Part shown: positions 8,407 to 16,727 of the stretch, piece after piece
Numbering within the stretch: the stretch's first letter is position 1
Layout of the letters: each line of letters begins with the position of its first letter
Assembly (NCBI GenBank): GCA_910585405.1
Contig: CAJUDO010000001.1
Span: 1 to 64,000 of the forward strand
DNA from: an uncultured Peptococcaceae bacterium
GTDB taxonomy: Bacteria > Bacillota > Peptococcia > Peptococcales > Peptococcaceae
Reading direction: 5' to 3'
Length of the DNA stretch: 64,000 nt
Translations under genes and position numbers: made by a program
Notes under the pieces: generated by a model
Database searches by the model: none
Told to the model about the DNA's origin: nothing
The model's input: the letters and a program-made list of their open reading frames with translations, nothing else

Positions 8407-9792
8407 ATGCTTCATCTTACACTCAAAGAAAATGACGGACCTCTCTATATGCAAATTTATCAACAAATAAAACAGCAAATCCGCGCTGGTGTCCTGCCTG
8501 ATAATTATCGGCTTCCCTCCAAGCGCCAGTTGGCAGCGCAAATGCAAATCAGCGTCAATACTGTCAGCGCCGCGTACAGCCAGTTGGTGTCTGAAGGTTT
8601 TTTATCAGCACAACCCCAGCGAGGTTTTTTTGTTTGTCATTTGGACGAACTCATACAAGGCAATATCAAAGAGGAACAACAGTCTCAGCCTGTGCAGCCC
8701 GACTCTATTCTCGTGGATTTTTCAATTAATGACGTCGCCCGCGATAAATTTCCTTTTCAGGTCTGGCGCAAAACAATGAATAAGTGCTTTAACGAATATG
8801 ACCCCAATCTTTTAACAAGTACGCCTCCTCAGGGAGATTACAAATTACGACAGGCTATTGCCCAGTATCTGTATCAGGCACGCAGCGTAAATTGCACTGC
8901 AGAACAAGTTATCATTGGTGCAGGCAACGATAATCTTTTGCAAATGCTCAGCTATATTTTAGACAGCAACTGTGTTATCGGCATGGAAAACCCTGTCTAT
9001 CACAAAGCCATGCATTTTTTCCAGCGCATGGGACACACTGTTCTCTCTTTTCCTATGGACTCTCAGGGGATGCAGGTGACGCCTTTAGAGCCATATACTA
9101 ATATTGCTGTTTATGTGACACCATCACATCAATTTCCGTTGGGAATCACCATGCCAGTAAGCCGTCGAATCAAATTGCTCAATTGGACACAAGAGAGTAA
9201 GCAACGCTATATCATTGAAGACGACTATGATAGCGAATTTCGTTACAATTCCCGACCAATACCGGCATTACAGAGTTTGGACCAAAACGGCCGTGTAATT
9301 TATCTAGGTACTTTTTCTAAATCCATTGCGCCATCGCTGCGTATCAGCTATATGGTGCTTCCTCCTTCACTTTTAAATATCTATCTGGAACAGTACCTTT
9401 CTTTTCAATCGGCAGTGTCCCGCTTTGAACAAGCTGTACTCCACGAATTTATTCTTTCCGGCCATTTTGAAACCCATTTGAACAAAATGCGCAAGGTTTA
9501 CCGTACCCGTTGTCAGGAATTAACGCAAGCACTCTCTGTATTCGGAACGGATTTACAAATTTCTGGGGAAGGGGCTGGACTGTATTTAGTTGCACAACTT
9601 AAAAATGGGCTTACTGAAAAAGAAATGTGTTACCGTGCTCATCATCAGGGAGTAAAAGTTTATCCTATTTCTCCTTATTTTAACGGTCCTGTTCCACAGG
9701 AACACCAAAGTAAAGTGCTCCTGGGTTTCGGCGCTCTAAACAATACTCAAATTCAGCACGGCGTGGCGCTGTTAAGAGAAGCATGGAAGTAA
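8407..9792 (+). CDS. MocR/PdxR-type GntR regulator with aminotransferase domain
   Basis: 461 residues from ATG at 8407; a TTG at 8395 would extend it by four residues. Residues about 10-75 are a GntR winged helix (PLYMQIYQQIKQQIRAG, LPSKRQLAAQMQISVNTVSAAY). From about 100 the protein is a class I aminotransferase fold with GAGNDNLLQML, EDDYDSEFR and the PLP-lysine motif GTFSKSIAPSLR. MocR proteins use PLP or a B6/amino acid aldimine as ligand; PdxR members activate PLP-synthesis or B6-salvage genes. The divergent S component and class V aminotransferase make B6 the likely signal. It is probably autoregulated through the repeats at 8352-8396. Confidence 0.85.
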   Translation: MLHLTLKENDGPLYMQIYQQIKQQIRAGVLPDNYRLPSKRQLAAQMQISVNTVSAAYSQLVSEGFLSAQPQRGFFVCHLDELIQGNIKEEQQSQPVQPDSILVDFSINDVARDKFPFQVWRKTMNKCFNEYDPNLLTSTPPQGDYKLRQAIAQYLYQARSVNCTAEQVIIGAGNDNLLQMLSYILDSNCVIGMENPVYHKAMHFFQRMGHTVLSFPMDSQGMQVTPLEPYTNIAVYVTPSHQFPLGITMPVSRRIKLLNWTQESKQRYIIEDDYDSEFRYNSRPIPALQSLDQNGRVIYLGTFSKSIAPSLRISYMVLPPSLLNIYLEQYLSFQSAVSRFEQAVLHEFILSGHFETHLNKMRKVYRTRCQELTQALSVFGTDLQISGEGAGLYLVAQLKNGLTEKEMCYRAHHQGVKVYPISPYFNGPVPQEHQSKVLLGFGALNNTQIQHGVALLREAWK

Positions 9793-9872
9793 CCATTCAT
9801 CAACCGGCATATTATCTGCGCAATTCCGCTTTTATCTGTTTCCCGAGCCTTGCCATACCTGATTTTTTGTAA

Positions 9873-9918
9873 AAAACAAACAGAACCGGAAAATTATCTT
9901 CCAGTTCTGTTTGTTTTT
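9873..9918. terminator. Bidirectional terminator between convergent genes
   Basis: AAAACAAACAGAACCGG pairs with CCAGTTCTGTTTGTTTT, with A and T runs on both sides. It serves the MocR gene (+) and the thioredoxin reductase gene (-). Confidence 0.8.
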
Positions 9919-9961
9919 ATTTTCGTGTTTGATGTTTGGAGTGTTACTCTTTGGTTTACAA

Positions 9962-11173
9962 TTACATTTGCCCTCTCAAATCCTGGTCCAAAGAAAGTTC
10001 CCGTACCAGTTCGCCTTTGTTCAATTCCAGAACACAAGCGGTTTTATCTGCGCCTACAGACACATTATATTTTTTAGCTAAACCTTTTTTACGGGTAATA
10101 TCTACTTCGATAAATTTATATTTATCACCATTTTCGCGGTTTGCTTCATCAACTTTTCCCATTTTATCCAAGCTATCGCCAAATTCTGGGCTCCAGAAGC
10201 CTAACAGAACAGGTTTTTCTGATTCTACCACATTTCTTCTGAAATCTTCTTGTTCTTCAATATAGCGTTCTGCTGCTGTGGCTGCCGTAGCGCCGTCACC
10301 GATAGCTGTAGAAACCTGCCGCAGATATTTATCACGCACATCACCTACTGCAAATACGCCGTCCACGGAAGTTTCCATACGATCATTCGTATGAATCCAG
10401 CCTCTCTGATCCAGCTCCATCTGTCCTTTCACACATTCGGTACCTGGTACCATACCTACGAAGAAGAACACACCCTGACATGGGTAATCGGTGATTTCAC
10501 CGGTCTTCAGATTTTTAATTTTTACACCTTCTACTTCATCTTCCCCAACGATTTCACTCAACACAGAGTTCCAGATGAAGTTCATTTTTGGATGGGCAAA
10601 GGCTTTTTCCGCTGCCTGCTTGTTGCAGTCCAGCACGCCTTCGTCATGCAGTACTACAACAGTAATTTTAGAAGCAAACTTTGCGATATACATACCTTCT
10701 TCAATTGCCTGGTCGCCACTGCCTACGACTACCACTTCTTGATCCTGGAAAAATTCTGCATCACAGGTTGCGCAATACGCAACACCCATACCAGTCAATT
10801 CTCGTTCTCCAGGAATTCCCAATACTCTTGCTTCCGTGCCAGTGGCAATGATAATTGCTTTTGCCTGATATTCATGCTTTTTGGTTTTTACAATTTTGAT
10901 ATCGCCGCTAAAGTCTACCGACTTCACTTCTTCCTTTTTCACTTCTACACCAAAGCTCTTTGCATGCTCTGCCATATCATTTGTCAGATCAGGACCGCTG
11001 GAAGCTTTATAACCAGGATAGTTTACAATTTCTCTTGTAGTAAATGCACGTCCACCCAAGGAACCTTTTTCTATAATTAATGTTTTCAGTCTGGCACGTC
11101 CGCCGTAAATTCCAGCGCTCAAGCCTGCAGGCCCACCACCGATAATAATTAAATCATATAATTCTTCTGCCAT
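9962..11173 (-). CDS. Thioredoxin reductase-like flavoprotein with degenerate C-terminal thioredoxin domain
   Basis: 403 residues. FAD-binding GGGPAGLSAG (12-21), redox-active CATC (Cys134/Cys137), NAD(P)H-binding GSGDQAIEEG (151-160) and the C-terminal FAD motif VFAVGDVR (273-280) define the thioredoxin-reductase core, normally about 310 residues. Residues about 312-403 add a thioredoxin-like fold (EKPVLLGFWSPEFGDSL), but the usual WCxxC is WSPEF and no cysteine pair or cis-Pro motif remains. The tail is therefore probably a docking or regulatory module rather than a disulfide reductase. A GGAGG site precedes the ATG. The flavoprotein would pass electrons to a separate partner. It stands alone, with terminators or opposite-strand genes around it. 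Confidence 0.85.
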   Translation of the reverse strand: MAEELYDLIIIGGGPAGLSAGIYGGRARLKTLIIEKGSLGGRAFTTREIVNYPGYKASSGPDLTNDMAEHAKSFGVEVKKEEVKSVDFSGDIKIVKTKKHEYQAKAIIIATGTEARVLGIPGERELTGMGVAYCATCDAEFFQDQEVVVVGSGDQAIEEGMYIAKFASKITVVVLHDEGVLDCNKQAAEKAFAHPKMNFIWNSVLSEIVGEDEVEGVKIKNLKTGEITDYPCQGVFFFVGMVPGTECVKGQMELDQRGWIHTNDRMETSVDGVFAVGDVRDKYLRQVSTAIGDGATAATAAERYIEEQEDFRRNVVESEKPVLLGFWSPEFGDSLDKMGKVDEANRENGDKYKFIEVDITRKKGLAKKYNVSVGADKTACVLELNKGELVRELSLDQDLRGQM

Positions 11174-11315
11174 GAAAATAACCTCCTAAATAAATTATCT
11201 GATAATTGGGAATTCACTATATAAATGATTCTGTTATTATTATATAACAAATTTATGGTTTTTTCACATAGCTTCCACCAATATGGCCATACAAGTTATC
11301 TATGAGGCATCATTT

Positions 11316-12527
11316 TTACCCCTCTAAATCTCGTAAAAGCTGAGGGAAAATCTCAATACTGCGCTGCAAAATGCCCTGCATATAGGCAATGGCAATCCCA
11401 TAATTGGTAAAAGGAATATTCTGGTCAGCAGCACATTTTTGCCGGTACTGCATTTCCCGTTCGTTCAACATACAGCCCCCACAGTGCACAATCAACTGGT
11501 ACTGGGATAATTCTTCAGGGAAAGATATCCCAGAACTGAACTGGAACTGCAAATCTTTTCCCGTATGTTCTCTCAACCAACGTGGAAGCTTTACAGTGCC
11601 AATATCATCGCACTGACGATGATGAGTGCACCCTTCGGAAATCAGCACTGTATCCCCATCCTGCAGTTTTTCAATGGCAGCCGCACCCAATACTGCACCA
11701 CGCAATTGTCCTTTATAACGGGCCATTAGGATAGAGAACGACGTCAGCGGGATTTCACGAGGCGTTTCTGCGGACACTTTTGCAAAAGCCTGACTGTCAG
11801 TGATAACTATTGCTGGTTTTTTCCCTAACTGCTCCAATGTTGCTTTCAATTCTGTTTCTCGCGTCACAATGGGCACTGCGCCTGCTTCCAGCAGATCACG
11901 AATCGTTTGCTGCTGAGGTAAAATCAAACGCCCTTTCGGCGCGGCAGAATCAATGGGAACCACTAACACTACAAATTCATTGGGCTGTACCAAATCTGCC
12001 ACCAAAGGCTGCTTAGGCCCTTCAGATGCTGCCAGTTTTCCAATAGCCTCTTTCAACTCATAAATTCCTATTTTTTCTGTCGCACTTACTAAGCATGCCT
12101 CTTTTTCCAATTCCAGCCGTTTTTCATCAGACAACAAATCGCATTTATTATATACAATGAGGTACTTGATTTTCTTTTCTTCAAAAATCTGAATCAATTC
12201 ATTCTCTGCTTCACTACATCCCAATGTACTGTCCACTACAAGAATAGCAACATCTGTTTTATTCAGCACCTGTCTGGTTTTGCGCACTCGCAGCTCACCC
12301 AGAGCTCCTTCGTCATCAATCCCTGGCGTATCAACGATAACTACCGGCCCAATAGGCAACAACTCCATTGCCTTGCTTACTGGGTCAGTGGTTGTACCAC
12401 GTGTGTCAGATACAACCGCCAGATCCTGTCCTGTGACAGCGTTCACCACGCTGGACTTTCCTGCATTGCGACGTCCAAAAAAGCCAATATGTACCCTTTC
12501 TCCTGATGGTGTTGCATTCAAACTCAT
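11316..12527 (-). CDS. hydF: [FeFe]-hydrogenase maturation GTPase HydF
   Basis: 403 residues from ATG at 12527, which is preceded by GGGAGGAAG; the longer ATG at 12542 overlaps that ribosome site. The N-terminal GTPase domain has the P-loop GRRNAGKS (18-25), DTPGIDD and NKCD. The middle dimerisation domain follows, and the C-terminal cluster domain holds CTHHRQCDD and HCGGC, the cysteines and histidine that bind the [4Fe-4S] cluster. HydF is the scaffold on which HydE and HydG products assemble the 2Fe subcluster before transfer to apo-hydrogenase. hydE and hydG are in this window at 21045-23530 on the other strand, but no structural hydrogenase gene is present. Confidence 0.95.
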   Translation of the reverse strand: MSLNATPSGERVHIGFFGRRNAGKSSVVNAVTGQDLAVVSDTRGTTTDPVSKAMELLPIGPVVIVDTPGIDDEGALGELRVRKTRQVLNKTDVAILVVDSTLGCSEAENELIQIFEEKKIKYLIVYNKCDLLSDEKRLELEKEACLVSATEKIGIYELKEAIGKLAASEGPKQPLVADLVQPNEFVVLVVPIDSAAPKGRLILPQQQTIRDLLEAGAVPIVTRETELKATLEQLGKKPAIVITDSQAFAKVSAETPREIPLTSFSILMARYKGQLRGAVLGAAAIEKLQDGDTVLISEGCTHHRQCDDIGTVKLPRWLREHTGKDLQFQFSSGISFPEELSQYQLIVHCGGCMLNEREMQYRQKCAADQNIPFTNYGIAIAYMQGILQRSIEIFPQLLRDLEG

Positions 12528-12561
12528 AATACTTCCTCCCATTCTTCATCAAACTTTTTAT

Positions 12562-12592
12562 AAAAATAAAGAGCTCGATTTCTCGAGCTTCT
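12562..12592 (-). terminator. Terminator of the Hpt gene
   Basis: AGCTCGA (12572-12578) and TCGAGCT (12583-12589) form a hairpin followed on the minus strand by a T-rich stretch. It lies between the Hpt stop and the hydF ribosome site. Confidence 0.6.
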
Positions 12593-12598
12593 TCATTG

Positions 12599-12961
12599 TC
12601 ATAGTCCTTGTATTTCTTTAAACTGTTTTAAAGCGGCGATGATTTGCTCATAGTCCTGCTGTACCTGCTGAAAAAGTTCTGTCATATTTTCTCCTACACC
12701 ATTGCGCAATGATTCTGTCAACATACTGCTGGAATGGAGTAAACGTTCAAAACCCAAATTCATGCAAACACCTTTTAAGGTATGTGCTGCACGGAAAGCT
12801 TCTTCCATGTTTTGTTCTTCCAAAGAACGACACAGCAAAGAATAGCTGTCATCATTCAAAAATTTGAGTACAAATTTCTGCACAAGGCGTTCACTGTGCA
12901 AACGTCCCAGCGCATCTTCATAGTTGCCGCCTGTCACGGTATAAAATTCCTGTAATGTCAT
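12599..12961 (-). CDS. Histidine phosphotransfer (Hpt) domain protein
   Basis: 120 residues, all one four-helix Hpt domain. The phosphorylatable histidine is His60 in RAAHTLKGVCMNLGF, the family's AHxLKG motif. Hpt proteins shuttle a phosphoryl group between a hybrid histidine kinase and a receiver domain. The gene is 72 bases downstream of a receiver/HD-GYP gene on the same strand, which makes that protein the obvious partner. No histidine kinase is encoded nearby. Confidence 0.88.
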   Translation of the reverse strand: MTLQEFYTVTGGNYEDALGRLHSERLVQKFVLKFLNDDSYSLLCRSLEEQNMEEAFRAAHTLKGVCMNLGFERLLHSSSMLTESLRNGVGENMTELFQQVQQDYEQIIAALKQFKEIQGL

Positions 12962-13033
12962 ATGATTCTCCTTATCATCAGAATAGTTGAATATTAATCA
13001 TCCATCCAATACTCTATCTTTTTTATCTGTTTT

Positions 13034-14590
13034 CTATTCTACTTTTAATAAAGCATCCTGCTCATCAAGTTCAATAATTCTTCCTACAACACCCATATAG
13101 CGCGGTTGATCACGAAATACCCATATAGCACGACAAATACAACAACACAGTTTTGTCACACCATTCAATTTAAGTAAACCAGTTACCTGAAATGAAGGCT
13201 GTTGCATTGTGGTCTGATGCACGTTTTCTGTAATAATGTCAATAAGCTGTTCCCCATTTTGTATATATTCTTCAAACTGCGCATTATGAAAGGGGTCTAT
13301 AATCGCTTCACTCATCCCAGCATATAAACTGTTTGGCTGTGATAATGTTAAAATTGGCGGTTCTATTTGATACACAAACGCAAGATCCGGTAATTCCGAA
13401 ACGAAGAACTGCGATTTGACCCTTTCAAACTCCAGTTGCCACAACATCTTTGTAGAAGAGGAAAGTTCCTCATAATGCTGCATTTTCGCAGAAAGCTCCT
13501 GAATTTCTTTACTTACTTTATGATCCGGCGAATTAATCTGCATTTCTCGGCGAAGTTCTTCACTGATATCCTCTAAACATTCCAATACCAATGCATTAAA
13601 GCTCCCGCACTCCCCATTTGCTATCATTTGTAAAGCAACATCATGAGAATATGCTTTTTTGTAGCAGCGCTCGCTAGTTAAGGCATCATATACATCAGCG
13701 ACTGCTACAATTTGCGCCGCAATGGGGATATCATCTCCCACTAAACCGTCAGGATAACCTCGCCCATCATAACGTTCATGATGCCAGCGACAAATTTCAT
13801 AGGCAAACTTCACCAAAGGCTCATCCTGATATAAATCTAAACTACTCAGCATTTCAGATCCCGCCTCCGTATGATACTGCATACGTTTAAACTCTTCATC
13901 AGTCAGGCGTCCCGGCTTATTTAAAATTTCATCGGGAATCGCAATTTTTCCAATATCATGTAAAGCCGACGCCATACTGATAAGTGAAATATCTGCCATA
14001 GACAAATTGTAGCGATCTGTTTTCTGGGCTAGCCGTTTCAATAACATCTCTGTAATCATATTGATATGCAAAACATGCAAGCCACTTTCCCCATTGCGGA
14101 ACTCTACAATATGGCTGAGGATAGAAATCATAATATTATTACTTTTATCTTTTTCATAAATTTGATCTGCAACGATAGAAATCAGCTTTCGCTGCTTTGC
14201 ATATAGCATAATTGCATTGGCAACACGACGCTGCACCACTGAGATATCAAATGGACGGCTGATATAATCCATTACTCCAAAATCGTAAGCCCGTTTTATA
14301 TAAGATGAAGCTGTTTCCGAAGAAATCATAATCACAGGAATATCATCAATCCAGTGATATTTATTCATGTAGGCCAATACTTCAAAACCATCCGCCTTTG
14401 GCATTACAATATCTAATAATAGTAACGATACAGAATGAAAATTTTGCTCCAGATAAGCAATGGCCTGCAAACCATCCTCTACTCCTACAATTTCATACTT
14501 ATCTGCTAAAATTTCCGAAAGAAGATCTCTATTCATTTCGGAATCGTCTGCTATTAAAATTTTATGTTTTTCATTGTTGCAGTTATTCAT
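13034..14590 (-). CDS. Response regulator with HD-GYP cyclic-di-GMP phosphodiesterase domain
   Basis: 518 residues. The receiver domain (about 10-125) has ILIADDSE, LLLLDIVMPKADG with the phospho-acceptor Asp, and the conserved PFD lysine/arginine region changed to SRPFD. The HD-GYP domain (about 150-350) has HDIGK and HHERYDGRGYP, the complete metal-binding set expected of an active c-di-GMP phosphodiesterase. The last 120 residues (FVYQIEPPILTLSQP... to ...VVGRIIELDEQ) resemble a PAS-like sensor. It probably forms a two-gene unit with the Hpt protein. The output would be lower c-di-GMP on phosphorylation; this is inference. Confidence 0.88.
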   Translation of the reverse strand: MNNCNNEKHKILIADDSEMNRDLLSEILADKYEIVGVEDGLQAIAYLEQNFHSVSLLLLDIVMPKADGFEVLAYMNKYHWIDDIPVIMISSETASSYIKRAYDFGVMDYISRPFDISVVQRRVANAIMLYAKQRKLISIVADQIYEKDKSNNIMISILSHIVEFRNGESGLHVLHINMITEMLLKRLAQKTDRYNLSMADISLISMASALHDIGKIAIPDEILNKPGRLTDEEFKRMQYHTEAGSEMLSSLDLYQDEPLVKFAYEICRWHHERYDGRGYPDGLVGDDIPIAAQIVAVADVYDALTSERCYKKAYSHDVALQMIANGECGSFNALVLECLEDISEELRREMQINSPDHKVSKEIQELSAKMQHYEELSSSTKMLWQLEFERVKSQFFVSELPDLAFVYQIEPPILTLSQPNSLYAGMSEAIIDPFHNAQFEEYIQNGEQLIDIITENVHQTTMQQPSFQVTGLLKLNGVTKLCCCICRAIWVFRDQPRYMGVVGRIIELDEQDALLKVE

Positions 14591-14819
14591 GATAACTCCT
14601 TTGCCATAATTATATGTATTTCCAGATTTCCATGCTCACTATGTTTTTATATACAGATTTTCTTTAAATATAATACGTTATTTTTTCCTTTTATTCAATA
14701 CTTTTTTCTCAATTCTGTAACTTTTTTAATCAAGTAACAAATTCAGCAAAAACAAAAACTACCTCCGATCACTCCAACATTCGTTTCCGTACGTATAGTG
14801 ATGCACAGGCAGTCTATTT

Positions 14820-15641
14820 TCATGGACGGCTACGCTGTAATCCTTGCCGCTCTAGTTTTTCAATAATATTTATAATCTCCTTGCGGTCCTGCTGAATGAC
14901 CTCGATTTGTTGGTCATATAAACCTACAATCAGATTTACCATGTCTTCTGCGTCATGAACTGTATCCGCATACAATTTCAACGCATCTCTTGTTTTTTCC
15001 TCCAATGTTGTCTGTGCTATTTGCTGCGCCTCTTTTAAGGATTCACGTAGTTCCACTTCTCGTTCCCTGCGATAAACGTCGATCTCCTCATCCAATTTTT
15101 GACGCAGTTCTTCTGCCTCCTGTCTTACAGCCGCTAAAATTTCTTCACCTTCTTGCCGCGCCTGTGCTAACACACTTTCCCGACTATCTTCCAGCTCTTT
15201 GCGCGCAGCTTCCAACTCCTGCCGCCGTTCTGTCAACGTCATACTTACAATTTCCTCTGCTTCTGCCTTCACCTTTTTATCATAGGCCTTTGCCTCAGCT
15301 AAAATCTTTTGTGCCTCCTTTTTAGCGTCCTCCATCGCATTCTCCAAGGTAGATGTACGAACAACTTCCGCTTCTGAAATCATTTGTCGCGCCTGCCATA
15401 CAGCATTTTTTAAAAGTTGTTCCTTGGTCATTTGCACAGTGGTAAGGTCCAACTCACCACTGTCCTCCAAGTGCTGGTCGGCACTGTGAAATCGTTTCAA
15501 ATCTGCTAATAAATCCAGCAAGGTTTCTCTGTCTACCAATACTTTGTCCTTTTGCAACAAAGGGGATCTGCACTCATTTTCAATATATTCTTCATATTCA
15601 GCCAACCGCTGTGTCATTTTTTTACTAAATTCTGCTTCCAT
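14820..15641 (-). CDS. Coiled-coil protein (DivIVA/AtpF-like), function unknown
   Basis: 273 residues, almost wholly charged heptads. From about residue 80 to 215 the sequence is an Ala/Glu/Lys/Arg-rich coiled coil (EAQKILAEAKAYDKKVKAEA and similar) of the kind found in DivIVA-like and ATP-synthase-b-like proteins. There is no membrane anchor. The N-terminus contains CRSPLLQKDKVLVDRETLLDLLADLKRF. AGGAAAAG precedes the ATG. It follows holA by 18 bases and is likely cotranscribed with it. A role in cell-pole or division scaffolding is possible but not shown. Confidence 0.7.
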   Translation of the reverse strand: MEAEFSKKMTQRLAEYEEYIENECRSPLLQKDKVLVDRETLLDLLADLKRFHSADQHLEDSGELDLTTVQMTKEQLLKNAVWQARQMISEAEVVRTSTLENAMEDAKKEAQKILAEAKAYDKKVKAEAEEIVSMTLTERRQELEAARKELEDSRESVLAQARQEGEEILAAVRQEAEELRQKLDEEIDVYRREREVELRESLKEAQQIAQTTLEEKTRDALKLYADTVHDAEDMVNLIVGLYDQQIEVIQQDRKEIINIIEKLERQGLQRSRP

Positions 15642-15659
15642 TGCTTTTCCTCCTACCGT

Positions 15660-16682
15660 CTACAAATAACACAACTCTATTATGAACTGTTCTAATAGTT
15701 CTTCCCCATTGGCAGTTGTAGACTTTAATTCCGTTTCCACACGCAACAGTCGCTCCAGTGCCTTTACTAACTGTTGCATAGAGAATTGCTCTGCCTGCCG
15801 CAAACTCTTTTTAATTACAAACGGGTGCAGTTTCGTTTTTTCTTTTATTTGCGTCTCATTATAACCCATACGCTGATAATCTTTTATCAAGACCAAATTT
15901 CGAAAATGACGCGCCAAAAAGCCAATCAGTTTAAAAGGCGTCTCTCCCAAATAAAACATGTCTCTCAATACTCGTAAAGCCTCAGTGCCTTTTTTATTGC
16001 CAATGCTATCAGAAAGAGAAAATATATTCGTCTCTACTGTTTTTGTCACAATGTCCTGCACGTGTCGTAACGAAATGACCGGAGTCTCCTTACAATATGA
16101 AAGTAATTTTTGCAATTCCTGCTCCATAATCTGCAAATCGAAACGATTCATGCTGCTCAGATATCCCACCGCAGCCAAATCTATTTTTTGCCCCGCTGCC
16201 GTTACATAATCAACAATCCACTTTTCCAGTACCTTACCCTTTAAAGGAGCAAATTCCACCTGCACAGCCTTTTCCTGCAACTTTTTATTTAATACTCCTG
16301 TTTTTCCTAGAGCTTCTTCACTTAGAAAAACCAGACAACATTGGGGATTGGGCGTTTCCAGATAATCTAATAGATAGCGTATCGCTTCCTGTCCCGCTTT
16401 ATCACTTTTGGGAATTGATAAAAAGGATAACGGTGACTGTACAATCAACAATCGATAATTAGCCATAAAGGGCAAATTCATCGCCATCTCAGCAATCTGC
16501 TTGGGACTTGCCTCATTTCCTAAAAGTATATCCTTATTAAAGTCTTCAAGTCCCTCTGGCAATATCTGTTTTTCCAGTATTTTCAACGCCCGCTGCCGCA
16601 GTAAAACTTCCTCTCCATAAAAGAAATATATCGGCTGGCACGCCTCTTTTTGCAGTTGTTGAACAAATGTTTGATAGTCCAT
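15660..16682 (-). CDS. holA: DNA polymerase III subunit delta
   Basis: 340 residues from ATG at 16682, with GGAAAGGA eight bases upstream; the in-frame ATG at 16700 lacks a ribosome site. The N-terminal AAA+-like region has QPIYFFYGEEVLLRQRAL (family YGEE/LxGxe motif). The C-terminal helices include FLARHFRNLVLIKDYQ and ELLEQFIIELCYL, typical of the clamp-loader delta subunit that opens the beta clamp. Length matches the family. The gene follows the carboxypeptidase gene on the same strand with a 45-base gap. Confidence 0.93.
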   Translation of the reverse strand: MDYQTFVQQLQKEACQPIYFFYGEEVLLRQRALKILEKQILPEGLEDFNKDILLGNEASPKQIAEMAMNLPFMANYRLLIVQSPLSFLSIPKSDKAGQEAIRYLLDYLETPNPQCCLVFLSEEALGKTGVLNKKLQEKAVQVEFAPLKGKVLEKWIVDYVTAAGQKIDLAAVGYLSSMNRFDLQIMEQELQKLLSYCKETPVISLRHVQDIVTKTVETNIFSLSDSIGNKKGTEALRVLRDMFYLGETPFKLIGFLARHFRNLVLIKDYQRMGYNETQIKEKTKLHPFVIKKSLRQAEQFSMQQLVKALERLLRVETELKSTTANGEELLEQFIIELCYL

Positions 16683-16727
16683 AGGGAATGTCCTTTCCAT
16701 AATTCACACAAAATGGTTTTTATCTAC

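Noticed and set aside
10250..11080. 276-codon plus-strand frame, antisense to thioredoxin reductase
   Set aside because: Shadow of a clear flavoprotein gene; the product is Cys/Phe/His-rich with no recognisable fold.
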